A DNA stretch of 64,000 nt from Caballeronia sordidicola (GTDB lineage: Bacteria; Pseudomonadota; Gammaproteobacteria; Burkholderiales; Burkholderiaceae), in assembly GCF_000729995.1 (NCBI RefSeq), contig NZ_JNFG01000012.1:62001-126000 (forward strand). The letters run 5' to 3'. Shown here one piece after another: positions 8,271 through 16,844 of this stretch (the stretch's first letter is position 1; each line of letters starts with the position of its first letter). The notes beneath the pieces are model-generated. The model did no database searches. It saw only the letters and a program-made list of their open reading frames with translations, and was not told the origin of the DNA. Made by a program: the position numbers and the translations under genes.

Positions 8271-9197
8271 GTGTCCAAAGAAACACACCAGGGGCGTGTA
8301 GTTGTGGTTGGAAGTATCAATACTGATCTTGTTGCACAGACAACGCATCTGCCGTTTCCCGGCGAGACGCTTGGCAGCGTGCGATTCTCACAAGCCGGCG
8401 GAGGCAAAGGCGCCAATCAAGCGATTGCCGCTGCCAGGTTCGGGGCGCTCGTCGCGATGGTTGGCCGCGTTGGCGACGATGAAAACGGAGGGCAGCGCTT
8501 AGATGATCTCAATTCAGAGGGGATAGATTGCTCGGGTATTACCGTTACACGCGAACAGCCAACCGGCCTTGCATTGATTACTGTGTCAGATGGGGGGCAG
8601 AACACCGTTGTCGTTGTTGACGGTAGCAACGGCGAATTGAAGCCCGTTGACGTGTGGTGCCAGGAGACATTGTTTAGCGATTCAGATGTGGTTGTTTGTC
8701 AGCTTGAAACGCCGCGGGAAACCGCCTATGCGTCGTTAAAGCTCGCTCGGCACCTTGGAAAAATAACCATACTTAACCCCGCGCCCGCGATTGATCCATT
8801 GCCGCCAGAGTGGCTTTCGCTGACAGACTATCTGGTCGTCAATGAAGTAGAAGCATTGATTCTGTCAGATATTCCCTTTGCATCGGAAAGTGACATGGGA
8901 CTCGCCGCGAGGCAATTGCAGCGCCAAGGCGCAGGTAATGTGATCGTGACGCTCGGCGCGCGGGGCGCCTATTTGCTGCAAGAAGGGGGACATGGCAGGC
9001 ATTTTTCGGCTCCTCGCGTGGAAGCGGTCGATACGACCGCGGCGGGTGATACATTCATCGGAGTACTTGCTGCGCAGTTGGCATCTCGTCAAACGATCGA
9101 AAAGTCAATCGAGCGCGGACAACGGGCTGCGGCGATCTCGGTTACTCGTCACGGTGGGCAAACGTCGATTCCGACGCGTGACGAAGTGGACGACTGA
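8271..9197 (+). CDS. rbsK: Ribokinase (PfkB family)
   Basis: A 308-residue PfkB-family sugar kinase. Visible landmarks: VVVGSINTDLV at the N-terminus, the substrate-binding AGGGKGANQAIAAARFGA, NPAP and NEVEA in the middle, and the ATP/anion-hole signature DTTAAGDTFIG with the catalytic Asp. These are specific to ribokinase rather than fructokinase. It would phosphorylate D-ribose at O5. The start is GTG at 8271 with a GAGGGAGA ribosome site. The 172-bp spacer upstream is AT-rich and contains a TTGACA, so the gene may have its own promoter as well as belonging to the LacI cassette. Confidence 0.88.
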   Translation: MSKETHQGRVVVVGSINTDLVAQTTHLPFPGETLGSVRFSQAGGGKGANQAIAAARFGALVAMVGRVGDDENGGQRLDDLNSEGIDCSGITVTREQPTGLALITVSDGGQNTVVVVDGSNGELKPVDVWCQETLFSDSDVVVCQLETPRETAYASLKLARHLGKITILNPAPAIDPLPPEWLSLTDYLVVNEVEALILSDIPFASESDMGLAARQLQRQGAGNVIVTLGARGAYLLQEGGHGRHFSAPRVEAVDTTAAGDTFIGVLAAQLASRQTIEKSIERGQRAAAISVTRHGGQTSIPTRDEVDD

Positions 9198-9314
9198 TTT
9201 CATCTTGGGGAAACGAACAACTCGCTTTGGTCGCAAACGCGTTCGATGATTTGCCGCGTACCGGGAAGCACGGAGCCATTGCGGCCAAGGCTTGGCGGCG
9301 CGCGGCACGCCGTC

Positions 9315-10799
9315 TTAGTGCGGTGCTTCCGACTCCACCCCGAGTTCTGCTGCCGCCATGGCGTACGCCACGCAGCGTTTTGCCAGGATATCGGTCGGAT
9401 CCACCAGCGTGATCGTCCGTCCGCGAGCGCTTACCCATTGAGCGCCGGGAAGCAGCAACGGCAATTCCGTACATCCAAGGATCACGACTTCCACGCCTTC
9501 GTCGGACAGGCCTTCCAGTGCCGCGCAGATGTCGTCCATACACTGTCCATTGACGAAACCCGCCTTCACTCCCTCCTCGCCATAGATCGCATTCATCACG
9601 CTTGCCTGCAATGCCGGACTTGGCAGGACTTGCCGCAATCCTTGCGCTTCCAGGGCTTGCCGGTACACTCCGCTTGCGACCGTCCCTGATGTAGCAAGGA
9701 GCCCGACGTCGCGAAGCGACGGAAACGAATCGCGGAGCATCTCGACCGTCACGCTCAGCATGTTGACAATCGGGATGCTGAGATACGGCTGGATTCGATG
9801 CACAAACGCGTGCGCCGTGTTGCACGGAATCGCGATGATGTCGGCGTCGCCGCCCTCGAGTTTCTTGCACGTGGCGTACAACGAGAGGGTGGGGTCCGGG
9901 CCATCGCCGATTAGGTTGTCGGTGCGATCGGGGATCTGCGGATTCTGCTCGACCAGCAGCTTGATGTGATCCTGATCGCGCTTCGCCGGTGTGTTGCTGA
10001 CGATCTTCTGCATGAAATCGACGGTCGCCGCGGGGCCGACTCCGCCCACCACGCCGACCTTGAACAGCTTGGCCGGCGACTCATACTGGCCCGACACAAC
10101 GTATTGGGCATACGCAAGATTCGAGTCGATCAGCGGGACATTCAGCGCGCCGAGCTCATCTGCAACGAGCGCGATCTCGGTCAGGCCAGGCACGATGATC
10201 TCCGCGCCTTGCGCAATGAGATCGTCGCAAGCGGCTTTTAGCAGCGCAACCGGCTGACCCACCAGGTGGCCGGACTTGATCCCATTTTTCCCATACACGG
10301 CGCGCGTAACCAGGTCCGTGCCGCCATCGATGCGAGGATGAATGACGTCGAATTCAGGCGCCGAAAAATAGCGCTCGAAGAGGCCGTTGTGCCGCGTGTA
10401 GTCCGATGCCAGCACGCCAATGCGACGTACGGAAGGGAACTTGGTCCGCACGTGATGTCGCAACGCCTCGATCATGTCCACGATCTGCAGAGGCGAGTTG
10501 GCTTTCAACTCGTCCATGAAGGTGTGGCTCAGGAAGCAGGGCAGCACGACGGTCTCTATACCGCGTTTCTCGAATGCACGGATGAGGTCGAAGATGTAGA
10601 GCTTGCGTTCCACCGTCGCGGCGCTTGTGGCGCCGGCGCCGCGAAACGGATGCTGCTCGAAGACAATGTCGAAGTGATCCGCGTCGCCGGTTGCGGGCGT
10701 CGATTTGACGAGCTTGAAAAATAGGTCGGCGCTGGCGAGTGGGCCAAGGCCGCCAATGACGCCAAAAGAGCGGCGTCCCTGCTTGTGCTTCTCCCTCAT
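9315..10799 (-). CDS. Double-domain aspartate/glutamate racemase family protein
   Basis: A 494-residue tandem fusion of two Asp/Glu racemase domains, each starting with a family glycine loop (GGLGPLASADLF near residue 16; GGVGPAATVDF near 252). Racemases of this fold need two cysteines. The C-terminal half has both (C326 in AIPCNTAH, C443 in LGCTELP). The N-terminal half keeps C88 (LPCFLSH) but has Leu206 where the second Cys belongs (PGLTEIA). So one half looks active and the other structural or regulatory. The start overlaps the symporter stop by ATGA, implying translational coupling. Substrate is probably aspartate, glutamate or a related acidic amino acid that the symporter imports. The longer open frame upstream is only a shadow. 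Confidence 0.85.
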   Translation of the reverse strand: MREKHKQGRRSFGVIGGLGPLASADLFFKLVKSTPATGDADHFDIVFEQHPFRGAGATSAATVERKLYIFDLIRAFEKRGIETVVLPCFLSHTFMDELKANSPLQIVDMIEALRHHVRTKFPSVRRIGVLASDYTRHNGLFERYFSAPEFDVIHPRIDGGTDLVTRAVYGKNGIKSGHLVGQPVALLKAACDDLIAQGAEIIVPGLTEIALVADELGALNVPLIDSNLAYAQYVVSGQYESPAKLFKVGVVGGVGPAATVDFMQKIVSNTPAKRDQDHIKLLVEQNPQIPDRTDNLIGDGPDPTLSLYATCKKLEGGDADIIAIPCNTAHAFVHRIQPYLSIPIVNMLSVTVEMLRDSFPSLRDVGLLATSGTVASGVYRQALEAQGLRQVLPSPALQASVMNAIYGEEGVKAGFVNGQCMDDICAALEGLSDEGVEVVILGCTELPLLLPGAQWVSARGRTITLVDPTDILAKRCVAYAMAAAELGVESEAPH

Positions 10800-12073
10800 T
10801 TCGCTTCGCCTTGCAACTGATCGAAGGTCACGGCTTCTGTTCGCGTGACCCGAGCAGTCTCCCACTTTGCGATCACGGCCGTTGCAATGCTGTTGCCGAT
10901 GACGTTGGTCGCTGTCCGGCCCATGTCGAGTATCTGGTCGATCGCGAGGATCAGCACGACGCCGGACGGAGGCAGATGGAACATCGGCGCAACGGCGGCG
11001 ACCACCACGACCGAGCCTCGCGCCACGCCGGCCATGCCCTTGCTGCTGATCATGAGCACGAGCAGCATCAGGATCTGCGTGCCTACGGGCATATCGATAC
11101 CAAAGGCCTGCGCAATGAAGATGGCGGCGAACGCTTGGTACATCATCGAGCCATCGAGATTGAATGCGTATCCCAGGGGCAGCGTAAAACCGACGACCTT
11201 CTTGTCCACGCCGAACTCTTCCAGTTTCTCCGTCAGGCGCGGATACGCTGCTTCGCTGCTTGCGGTTGAAAACGCCAGCATGGCGGGCTCGCGTACTGCT
11301 TTGAGCAACGACCAGATGGCGTTGCCAAGGAACGCGTAACCGGCGCCGATCAGGACCACCCAAAGCAGTGCCAGTCCCACATAGAAGCTGCCGATCAGCT
11401 TGCCGTACGTCATCAAAACATCGAGACCATGCAAGGTCACAGCCGCTGCAATTGCGCCGAATACGCCCACGGGTGCAAGGCGCATGACGTAGTCGGTGAG
11501 CTTGAGCATGGCGGGAACAAGGGCGTCGATCGCTTGTACGAGTGGCGTCACCCGTGGGTCCGACTTGATCGCACCCAACACAACACCGAAGAGCACGGAG
11601 AACACCAGGATTTGCAGGATGTCGTTGCGCGCCATGGCGTCGAGAATGCTGGTTGGAAATGCATGCGTGACAAAGTCCTTGAAGTTGAGTCCGGCGGTAT
11701 TCAGGCCGGTGCTTACGTCGGAGCTTGTCTGGACCATATGAAGGCCCGAACCCGGCTGCAGGAGGTTGGCGAGACAGAGACCAAGGGCAAGCGATATGAG
11801 CGAGGCACAGACGAACCAGCCAACTGATCGAATGCCAATGCGACGCACGTCGCTCGTTCCATCCATTCCGGCAAGACCCGACACCAGCGTGGCAAATACC
11901 AGCGGTGCAATGATCATCTTGATGAGCCGCAGAAAGATGTCAGTGATGATGGAGAAGTACCCGGCCACTTCTTTTGCTGCGTTCGAATCCGCGGCGCTCC
12001 GGTGACAGACGTAGCCGATCACGACACCGAGCGCCATGCCGACGACTATATAAAGCGTTAAGCGATTTTTCAT
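10796..12073 (-). CDS. Dicarboxylate/amino acid:cation symporter (DAACS family, GltP/DctA-like)
   Basis: A 425-residue secondary transporter of the glutamate/aspartate/C4-dicarboxylate family. Signatures seen: the serine-rich re-entrant loop AFSTASSEAAYPRL, the PLGYAFNLDGSMMY motif, and the transport motif DMGRTATNVIGN near the C-terminus. I start it at the ATG at 12073 because GGAAGG lies just upstream; a longer open frame to 12205 adds an N-terminus without family similarity. It overlaps the racemase start by four bases. Import of an acidic amino acid, with stereo-inversion by the coupled racemase, is the natural reading. Confidence 0.9.
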   Translation of the reverse strand: MKNRLTLYIVVGMALGVVIGYVCHRSAADSNAAKEVAGYFSIITDIFLRLIKMIIAPLVFATLVSGLAGMDGTSDVRRIGIRSVGWFVCASLISLALGLCLANLLQPGSGLHMVQTSSDVSTGLNTAGLNFKDFVTHAFPTSILDAMARNDILQILVFSVLFGVVLGAIKSDPRVTPLVQAIDALVPAMLKLTDYVMRLAPVGVFGAIAAAVTLHGLDVLMTYGKLIGSFYVGLALLWVVLIGAGYAFLGNAIWSLLKAVREPAMLAFSTASSEAAYPRLTEKLEEFGVDKKVVGFTLPLGYAFNLDGSMMYQAFAAIFIAQAFGIDMPVGTQILMLLVLMISSKGMAGVARGSVVVVAAVAPMFHLPPSGVVLILAIDQILDMGRTATNVIGNSIATAVIAKWETARVTRTEAVTFDQLQGEAK

Positions 12074-12233
12074 TTCAATCCTTCCAGAGGTGTCTCGCAC
12101 GAGAATGGGCGCGGGCGACCGTGCGATGGGTTTGACGAAAAGTGCCTTGGCGTGGCTTGAGTCAAGGGCCTTTTCTGTCTCTGGAGGGATAGTAGAAGCG
12201 GACAAAAAATCCGCGATGCGGGTTCAGCATGTC

Positions 12234-12254
12234 GTTATGCGTGTGTCGCATAAC
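12234..12254. promoter_or_regulatory. Inverted repeat, likely LysR operator before the symporter-racemase operon
   Basis: GTTATGCG-N5-CGCATAAC is a perfect 8-bp inverted repeat with a T-N11-A core, the classic LysR box. It lies in the 206-bp gap between the LysR gene (ending at 12280) and the symporter start at 12073, where a regulator would act on the symporter promoter. Confidence 0.6.
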
Positions 12255-12279
12255 TAGGGTAAACGCTAGGACAATGAGT

Positions 12280-13182
12280 TCACGCGGACGAGCGCAGATA
12301 TCGCCACAGGGTGTCAATGAACTCGTTTCTGTTTGACGCGTCGCGGTACACGCGCAACTCGACTTCGAGAGTCCATTCCTTGCCGCCAGCCGGAACGAGG
12401 TCGCCGTTCTGCAGTTCGGTTTGAATCGAGCTTTTCGGCAGCCACGCAATTCCTTCGCCCTCCAGCACCATCTTCTTGAGCACTTCGGCCATATCCGATT
12501 CGTAGTGCGGGCGCAGTGCCGGTTGCGTCTTGGCGCGCCGAAGCAGCAAGGCCAGGCAGCGGCCAAAATAGCTGGTCTCGGTGTACGAGATAAGCGGCAA
12601 AGGGCGGCTCACCGTGCCGGGCAAACGCAGGGAAGGCCCTGACTTTTGATTCGGCTTGCAGACGGGCATGAAGGTGTCGATGCCGACCGTCAGGTACTCG
12701 TAGCGCGTGGGATCGAGATGAAGCGGCAGGTCGGGGTGGTGATACGCAAACATCAGTTCGCAGTTGCCGTTCACCAGCATCAGGATGGAATCATGGACGT
12801 TGGTGGGAATGACGCGCGCCCGGACATCGCGAAATTGTGCGGTAAGCGCGTTGAGCCAGGCCGGAAGAAAACTGAGCGCAATGGTGTGACCCGCTGCAAT
12901 CTGCAGTCCGGTGCCGGGCATTCGCTGTTCCGTACGAATGATGGCCCGGGTGTCGAACAGACGGTTGAGAATGTCGTCGGCAGTTTCCCTGAAAAGACGT
13001 CCAGCGGGTGTCAGTGTGGGCGGGTAACTGCTGCGGTCGATCAGGTCCGCTCCCACCCATTGTTCGAGCGCCTGAATCCGCCGGCTGAAACCGGACTGTG
13101 TGACGTTGCGAACCTCGGCGGCACGCGAGAAACTCTGGTACTGGGCAAGAGCAACAAAGTCCTCGATCCATTTGATCTCCAT
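12280..13182 (-). CDS. LysR-type regulator, HypT/YjiE-like
   Basis: A 300-residue LysR protein whose N-terminus (DFVALAQYQSFSRAAEVRNV, then TQSGFSRRIQALEQWVG and LIDRSSYPPTLTPAG) resembles the HypT/YjiE subgroup. The effector domain begins at about residue 92 (LQIAAGHTIALSFLP). It lies upstream of, and on the same strand as, the symporter-racemase operon, with a perfect LysR-type inverted repeat between them. It is therefore the likely regulator of that operon. HypT in E. coli responds to hypochlorite; whether this one does is unknown, and the context argues for an amino-acid-related signal. Confidence 0.87.
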   Translation of the reverse strand: MEIKWIEDFVALAQYQSFSRAAEVRNVTQSGFSRRIQALEQWVGADLIDRSSYPPTLTPAGRLFRETADDILNRLFDTRAIIRTEQRMPGTGLQIAAGHTIALSFLPAWLNALTAQFRDVRARVIPTNVHDSILMLVNGNCELMFAYHHPDLPLHLDPTRYEYLTVGIDTFMPVCKPNQKSGPSLRLPGTVSRPLPLISYTETSYFGRCLALLLRRAKTQPALRPHYESDMAEVLKKMVLEGEGIAWLPKSSIQTELQNGDLVPAGGKEWTLEVELRVYRDASNRNEFIDTLWRYLRSSA

Positions 13183-13469
13183 ACCGCTCCCTTCGGGCTT
13201 CTCAAGGAGAAGCGAGTGTGTGCATGTCGGGTGAGTTTACTGGCTATGCCATGAATGGCAAGGCTCGGCCAAGCGAGCTAGACGAGTTCAGGCAAGTTGT
13301 TCCAGTCTCGACGATTGTATGCGAGGCCAATACAACTTACCGCCGTGCGCCAATGGCTAGCGCGTCTTGAGCACGCTTAGGGCACTTAGGAGCACCATGC
13401 GTTGTTGCTTGAATTTAAACCCAAAGCTGAAAATTTGTTGACAAGCGCTAAGCGATCTCTGACACTCAA

Positions 13470-13613
13470 CACCATGCAAAAGCTCACGTCCGTAGTGGTT
13501 ATTAATCGATTGAACGCCCATTGGGGCGCTTCATCGGGGACGTGTTTGCATTGGAAATAGCTTAAATTGCGCAAACACCAGGCCCTACCGAAAAACGGTT
13601 GGGCCTTTTTTTT
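13470..13613 (+). ncRNA. Candidate structured RNA (sRNA or attenuating leader) ending in an intrinsic terminator
   Basis: This stretch has no open frame but folds strongly. ATGCAAA (13474-13480) pairs with TTTGCAT (13545-13551), and CACGTCC (13485-13491) with GGACGTG (13538-13544). Together these make a 14-bp stem interrupted by a 4-base bulge. An inner hairpin CGCCC-ATTG-GGGCG lies at 13515-13528. A good intrinsic terminator follows at 13581-13613. A TTGACA hexamer stands at 13438-13443, though the expected -10 is poor. This could be a stand-alone small RNA of about 140 nt or a terminator-controlled leader of the DUF2917 gene starting 38 bases later. I do not recognise the family. Confidence 0.5.
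13581..13613 (+). terminator. Rho-independent terminator
   Basis: GGCCCTACCG pairs with CGGTTGGGCC around an A5 loop (9 of 10 pairs, one T-T mismatch) and is followed at once by a run of eight T. It lies only 38 bases before the DUF2917 start, so it either ends a small RNA or attenuates that gene. Confidence 0.85.
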
Positions 13614-13651
13614 GTGGTGCCTCCGTCTTTCGGTTTTAATCGACGGAGAAG

Positions 13652-14041
13652 ATGATGGTTGGATCAAGCGAGCGGTTTGTTTTTCGAGCGGCACCCGAAA
13701 CCTCGGCGTCAGCGCATGCGCTATCGCCCGAGATGGTGATTCGTTTTGTTGTGCAACCAGGCCACACCGCCTCATGGCGCGTGCGGTCGGATTCCGAGTT
13801 GCGCGTGGGAACGGCAAGGGTCTGGGTCACACGCGTTTTCTCGCCCTACGACTACTGGTTGCAAACGGGTGATGTCCTTCGCGTGTCGCGAGGCGAGCGC
13901 ATCTGGTTAAGCACCGACGCGAACATAGCTGCGGAGATTTCGCTGACCAGCGCGTATGCTGTTGCACACAGACCGCTATTCAAGTGGATCGAGCGGCTAA
14001 GAGATTGCCTCGCTGATATTTCCCTATTGCGATCTCGCTAG
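13652..14041 (+). CDS. DUF2917 family protein
   Basis: A 129-residue protein with the conserved DUF2917 pattern: SWRVRSDSELRVG, VWVTR, DYWLQTGDVLRV and GERIWLSTD, followed by a variable C-terminus. The family is common in Burkholderiales, is probably a small cupin-like beta fold, and has no assigned function. Two ATGs (13652 and 13655) share a GGAG ribosome site. The gene lies directly after a terminator-bearing structured segment, so its expression may depend on readthrough. Confidence 0.75.
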   Translation: MMVGSSERFVFRAAPETSASAHALSPEMVIRFVVQPGHTASWRVRSDSELRVGTARVWVTRVFSPYDYWLQTGDVLRVSRGERIWLSTDANIAAEISLTSAYAVAHRPLFKWIERLRDCLADISLLRSR

Positions 14042-14152
14042 TCGCTTATCGGGTGAGTGAGTTGGCGGCGGGTCTCATTCTGGCCGCCAAATAAGGAACG
14101 AGCGGAAAATGAATCGCTAAGGTCAGCCGCATTAAACTTCAGGGGACATTGC

Positions 14153-14803
14153 ATGCTTCAGGTTTGGGGACGACGCAACTCATCTAACGTTCAGAAGGTC
14201 ATGTGGCTGATCGGCGAGCTTGATTTACCGCATGAGCATATTCCCGCCGGAGGGAGCTTCGGCCTGACGCAAAGCCCCGACTTCCTGGCCATGAATCCGC
14301 ACGGGCGCGTGCCGGTGATTAAAGACAGCGACGGTACGATTGTGTGGGAGTCGCACAGCATCTTGCGATACCTCGCGGCGCGTTATGGCAGCCCGCGTTT
14401 CTGGAGTGACGACGCAGGTCAGCGGTCTCAGGCGGACCGCTGGATGGACTGGTCTCAGAGCACTTTGCAGCCAGCCTTCCTGACCGGGGTGTTCTGGGGC
14501 TTCTACCGAACGCCGGAAGCTTTACGCAATGCGAAGAGCATTGAGGAGAGCCTTAATCGTTGCGCGCAGTATTTCCAGCTCCTCGACCGGGTGCTGGCCG
14601 AGCGGCCCTTCATTGCGGGAGACAGTTTGAGCCTGGGCGATATTGCGGCAGGCTCAAACCTTTACCGTTATTTCGAACTGGATATCAAGCGGCCTGACGT
14701 TCCCAATGTAGAAGCCTGGTATGAACGGCTTAAGCTTCGACCGGCTTTCCGCGAGCACGTAATGGTCCCGTTCGATGAGTTGTTCGGACGGCTCACGTTC
14801 TAG
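14153..14803 (+). CDS. Glutathione S-transferase family protein
   Basis: A 216-residue two-domain GST. The thioredoxin-like N-terminal domain begins VWGRRNSSNVQKVMWLIGEL, with the catalytic Ser in the RRNSSN turn, and carries GRVPVIKDSDG and WESHSILRYLA for glutathione binding. The all-helical C-terminal domain includes the N-capping FIAGDSLSLGDIAAG. I used the ATG at 14153 because AGGGGAC precedes it by five bases; a longer open frame upstream has no GST similarity. It likely conjugates glutathione to electrophiles in the cytoplasm; substrate unknown. Confidence 0.9.
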   Translation: MLQVWGRRNSSNVQKVMWLIGELDLPHEHIPAGGSFGLTQSPDFLAMNPHGRVPVIKDSDGTIVWESHSILRYLAARYGSPRFWSDDAGQRSQADRWMDWSQSTLQPAFLTGVFWGFYRTPEALRNAKSIEESLNRCAQYFQLLDRVLAERPFIAGDSLSLGDIAAGSNLYRYFELDIKRPDVPNVEAWYERLKLRPAFREHVMVPFDELFGRLTF

Positions 14804-14862
14804 CATGAGCTAACAAGCTAAGAACGCATGCTTAAGCATCCAGGTAACACGCCAAGCCGATG

Positions 14863-15783
14863 TCACTTGCGCTCGTGTATATGCTCGACCAGATAGTCGA
14901 TCAACGCCCGTACTTTGGGTGGAAGAAAACGATTCGGCGGATAGAGCAGCCACACCGAGCCTACATAAGCGCGCGCTTCGAGGTCCCAGTCGGCGAGCAC
15001 TTGTACGAGTTCGCCACTCTTTAATGCTCTGCTAGCCGTGAATTCCGGCAGGTTCGCAATGCCGAAATCCTGTTGCGCCGCTTCGAGCCGGGCGCCGGCA
15101 TGATTCGCTATATATCGCCCGCTCACCTCCACGGTGTGCATCTCCGTGCCGCGCCGAAAACGCCAGCGGTTGTCGTCGGCGGTTTCGCCCAGATATAGGC
15201 AGTCGTGCTCGGCGAGATCACGCGGGTGCTTGGGCGTGCCGCGCGCACGCAGATACTCTGGCGACGCGCACAGCACCCAGCGTACCGATCCAAGCCGCCG
15301 TCCCGCCAGACCAGGAGGCGGATGATCGGTTAGCCGGATTACAAGGTCGAGATCGTTCTCGAGCGGATCGAATTCATGATCCGCGTAAAGCAACTGCAGA
15401 TCGACCTCCTCATACGCGCGCAAGAAGCCCGGCACGAGCGGATGAATCACCGTTTTCGCAAAGGCCGTTGGCGCGCTCAGACTGACTTTCCCCTGCGGCC
15501 GGCCGACCAGTGAACCGGCTGCATCCACGGCGCCCGACGCTGCGCTCACAATCTCGCGACAGAAGCGAACCACCTGCTCGCCCGATTCGGTCACCTTCAC
15601 CTTGCGCGTCGATCGCTCGAGCAGCCGCGTGGCCAGCGCCTCTTCAAGACGCTTGATCTGGCGGCTGACCGTCGACGGCGTGCTGCCGAGCTGGCGGGCC
15701 GCCACCGAAAAGTTGCCGGCATCGACGACACGGGCGAATACGGCCATGTCGGGCAGCAATGCAAAGAGTTCTGTTGGATTCAT
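14863..15783 (-). CDS. LysR-type transcriptional regulator
   Basis: A 306-residue LysR protein with helix-turn-helix residues 14-70 (FARVVDAGNFSVAARQL, STVSRQIKRLEE) and an effector domain starting GKVSLSAPTAFAKTVIHPLV. It is of the subgroup with the DLVIRLTDHPPPGLAGRRL run, often found near oxidoreductases and exporters. It is divergent from an EamA exporter (122-bp gap), which is its most likely target. Confidence 0.9.
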   Translation of the reverse strand: MNPTELFALLPDMAVFARVVDAGNFSVAARQLGSTPSTVSRQIKRLEEALATRLLERSTRKVKVTESGEQVVRFCREIVSAASGAVDAAGSLVGRPQGKVSLSAPTAFAKTVIHPLVPGFLRAYEEVDLQLLYADHEFDPLENDLDLVIRLTDHPPPGLAGRRLGSVRWVLCASPEYLRARGTPKHPRDLAEHDCLYLGETADDNRWRFRRGTEMHTVEVSGRYIANHAGARLEAAQQDFGIANLPEFTASRALKSGELVQVLADWDLEARAYVGSVWLLYPPNRFLPPKVRALIDYLVEHIHERK

Positions 15784-15905
15784 CGGACGGTCGAGGAGTG
15801 GGCGCAGGATTAATGCATCTGCGACATAAAGGCTTTGCGCATCGACCCGATTATCGTCGCATGTGCAACGCTCGACAATACGGACTCAACTACTGAGGTC
15901 CGACC

Positions 15906-16835
15906 ATGTCCAAGCAAGACCGCCTGCTCCTGCTGTCCGACCTGATGCTGCTCGTGGTCGCTGTTGTCTGGGGCACCAGTTATGGAGTCGTCAAGAGCGC
16001 GCTCGTTTTCTATCCGGTGCTGGGCCTGCTGACGCTGCGATTCGGCATTACGTTTGTCATGTTGTCCCCCGCGTTGCGCAGTTTGCGTCATGCCGACGCG
16101 CGTACGTTGCGCGGCGTATTCATTGCCGGGGTGCTGCTGCTGGGTATTTTCCTAAGCGAAACCTTTGGCGTGCTGCTGACGCGCGCCGCCAATGCGGCGT
16201 TCCTGATCAGCCTGTGCGTGGTGCTGACGCCGCTGGTCGAGTGGGTGCTGCTCAAGCGCAGGCCCGGGCGGATTGAATGGGCGGCAGTGGCGCTCTCGCT
16301 GTTAGGCGCATGGCTGCTTGCCGGTGACGGCGCGGTCGTATTGAATCCAGGCGATGCGCTGATCCTGTTGGCCGCCTTGCTGCGTGCGCTGAATGTCTGT
16401 GTGACGAAACGCGTGATGCGTGACTCGACGCTGCCGCCTTTGTCAGTGACAGCCGTGCAGTCCGGTGTGGTCGCGTTCGGCAGCGCTGCCGTAGCGCTCG
16501 TGTTTGCGCCGGGGCAGTGGCAGCACGTGCCGTCGTTCATTGGGCACCAGCCGTTTTGGGGCAGCGTGTTTTATCTGGTTTTTGCATGCACGCTGTTCGC
16601 ATTCTTCGCGCAGAACTATGCGATCAAGCGCAGCAGTCCAACCCGCGTCGCATTGCTGATGGGGAGCGAACCCGCTTTCGGCGCGCTGTTCGCATGGTTT
16701 TGGCTGGGCGAGAAGATATCGCTTATTGCATGGGTCGGCGGCGGTTTGATTGTCGCGGCGTCCATGCTGGCGACGGTGCGCTGGCGCAAGGCAGTAACGG
16801 TTGTAGTCCCTCGTGCTTCAGAGGTACTGCCCTGA
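15906..16835 (+). CDS. EamA/DMT-family transporter
   Basis: A 309-residue protein with about ten hydrophobic helices arranged as two EamA repeats. The first holds VVAVVWGTSYGVVKSAL and RFGITFVMLSP; the second ends VALLMGSEPAFGALFAWFWLGE followed by a typical final helix. Such proteins usually export amino acids or metabolites. It is divergent from the LysR gene at 14863-15783 and nearly abuts uxuB (9 bp, convergent). Confidence 0.9.
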   Translation: MSKQDRLLLLSDLMLLVVAVVWGTSYGVVKSALVFYPVLGLLTLRFGITFVMLSPALRSLRHADARTLRGVFIAGVLLLGIFLSETFGVLLTRAANAAFLISLCVVLTPLVEWVLLKRRPGRIEWAAVALSLLGAWLLAGDGAVVLNPGDALILLAALLRALNVCVTKRVMRDSTLPPLSVTAVQSGVVAFGSAAVALVFAPGQWQHVPSFIGHQPFWGSVFYLVFACTLFAFFAQNYAIKRSSPTRVALLMGSEPAFGALFAWFWLGEKISLIAWVGGGLIVAASMLATVRWRKAVTVVVPRASEVLP

Positions 16836-16844
16836 CGCAGCACC

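Noticed and set aside
10800-11363. N-terminal extension of the racemase frame through the symporter gene
   Set aside because: The extension overlaps a well-conserved symporter and reads as arginine-rich noise; the ATG at 10799 gives the family N-terminus.
12074-12205. 44-residue longer N-terminus for the symporter
   Set aside because: No family similarity, and the ATG at 12073 has a good ribosome site.
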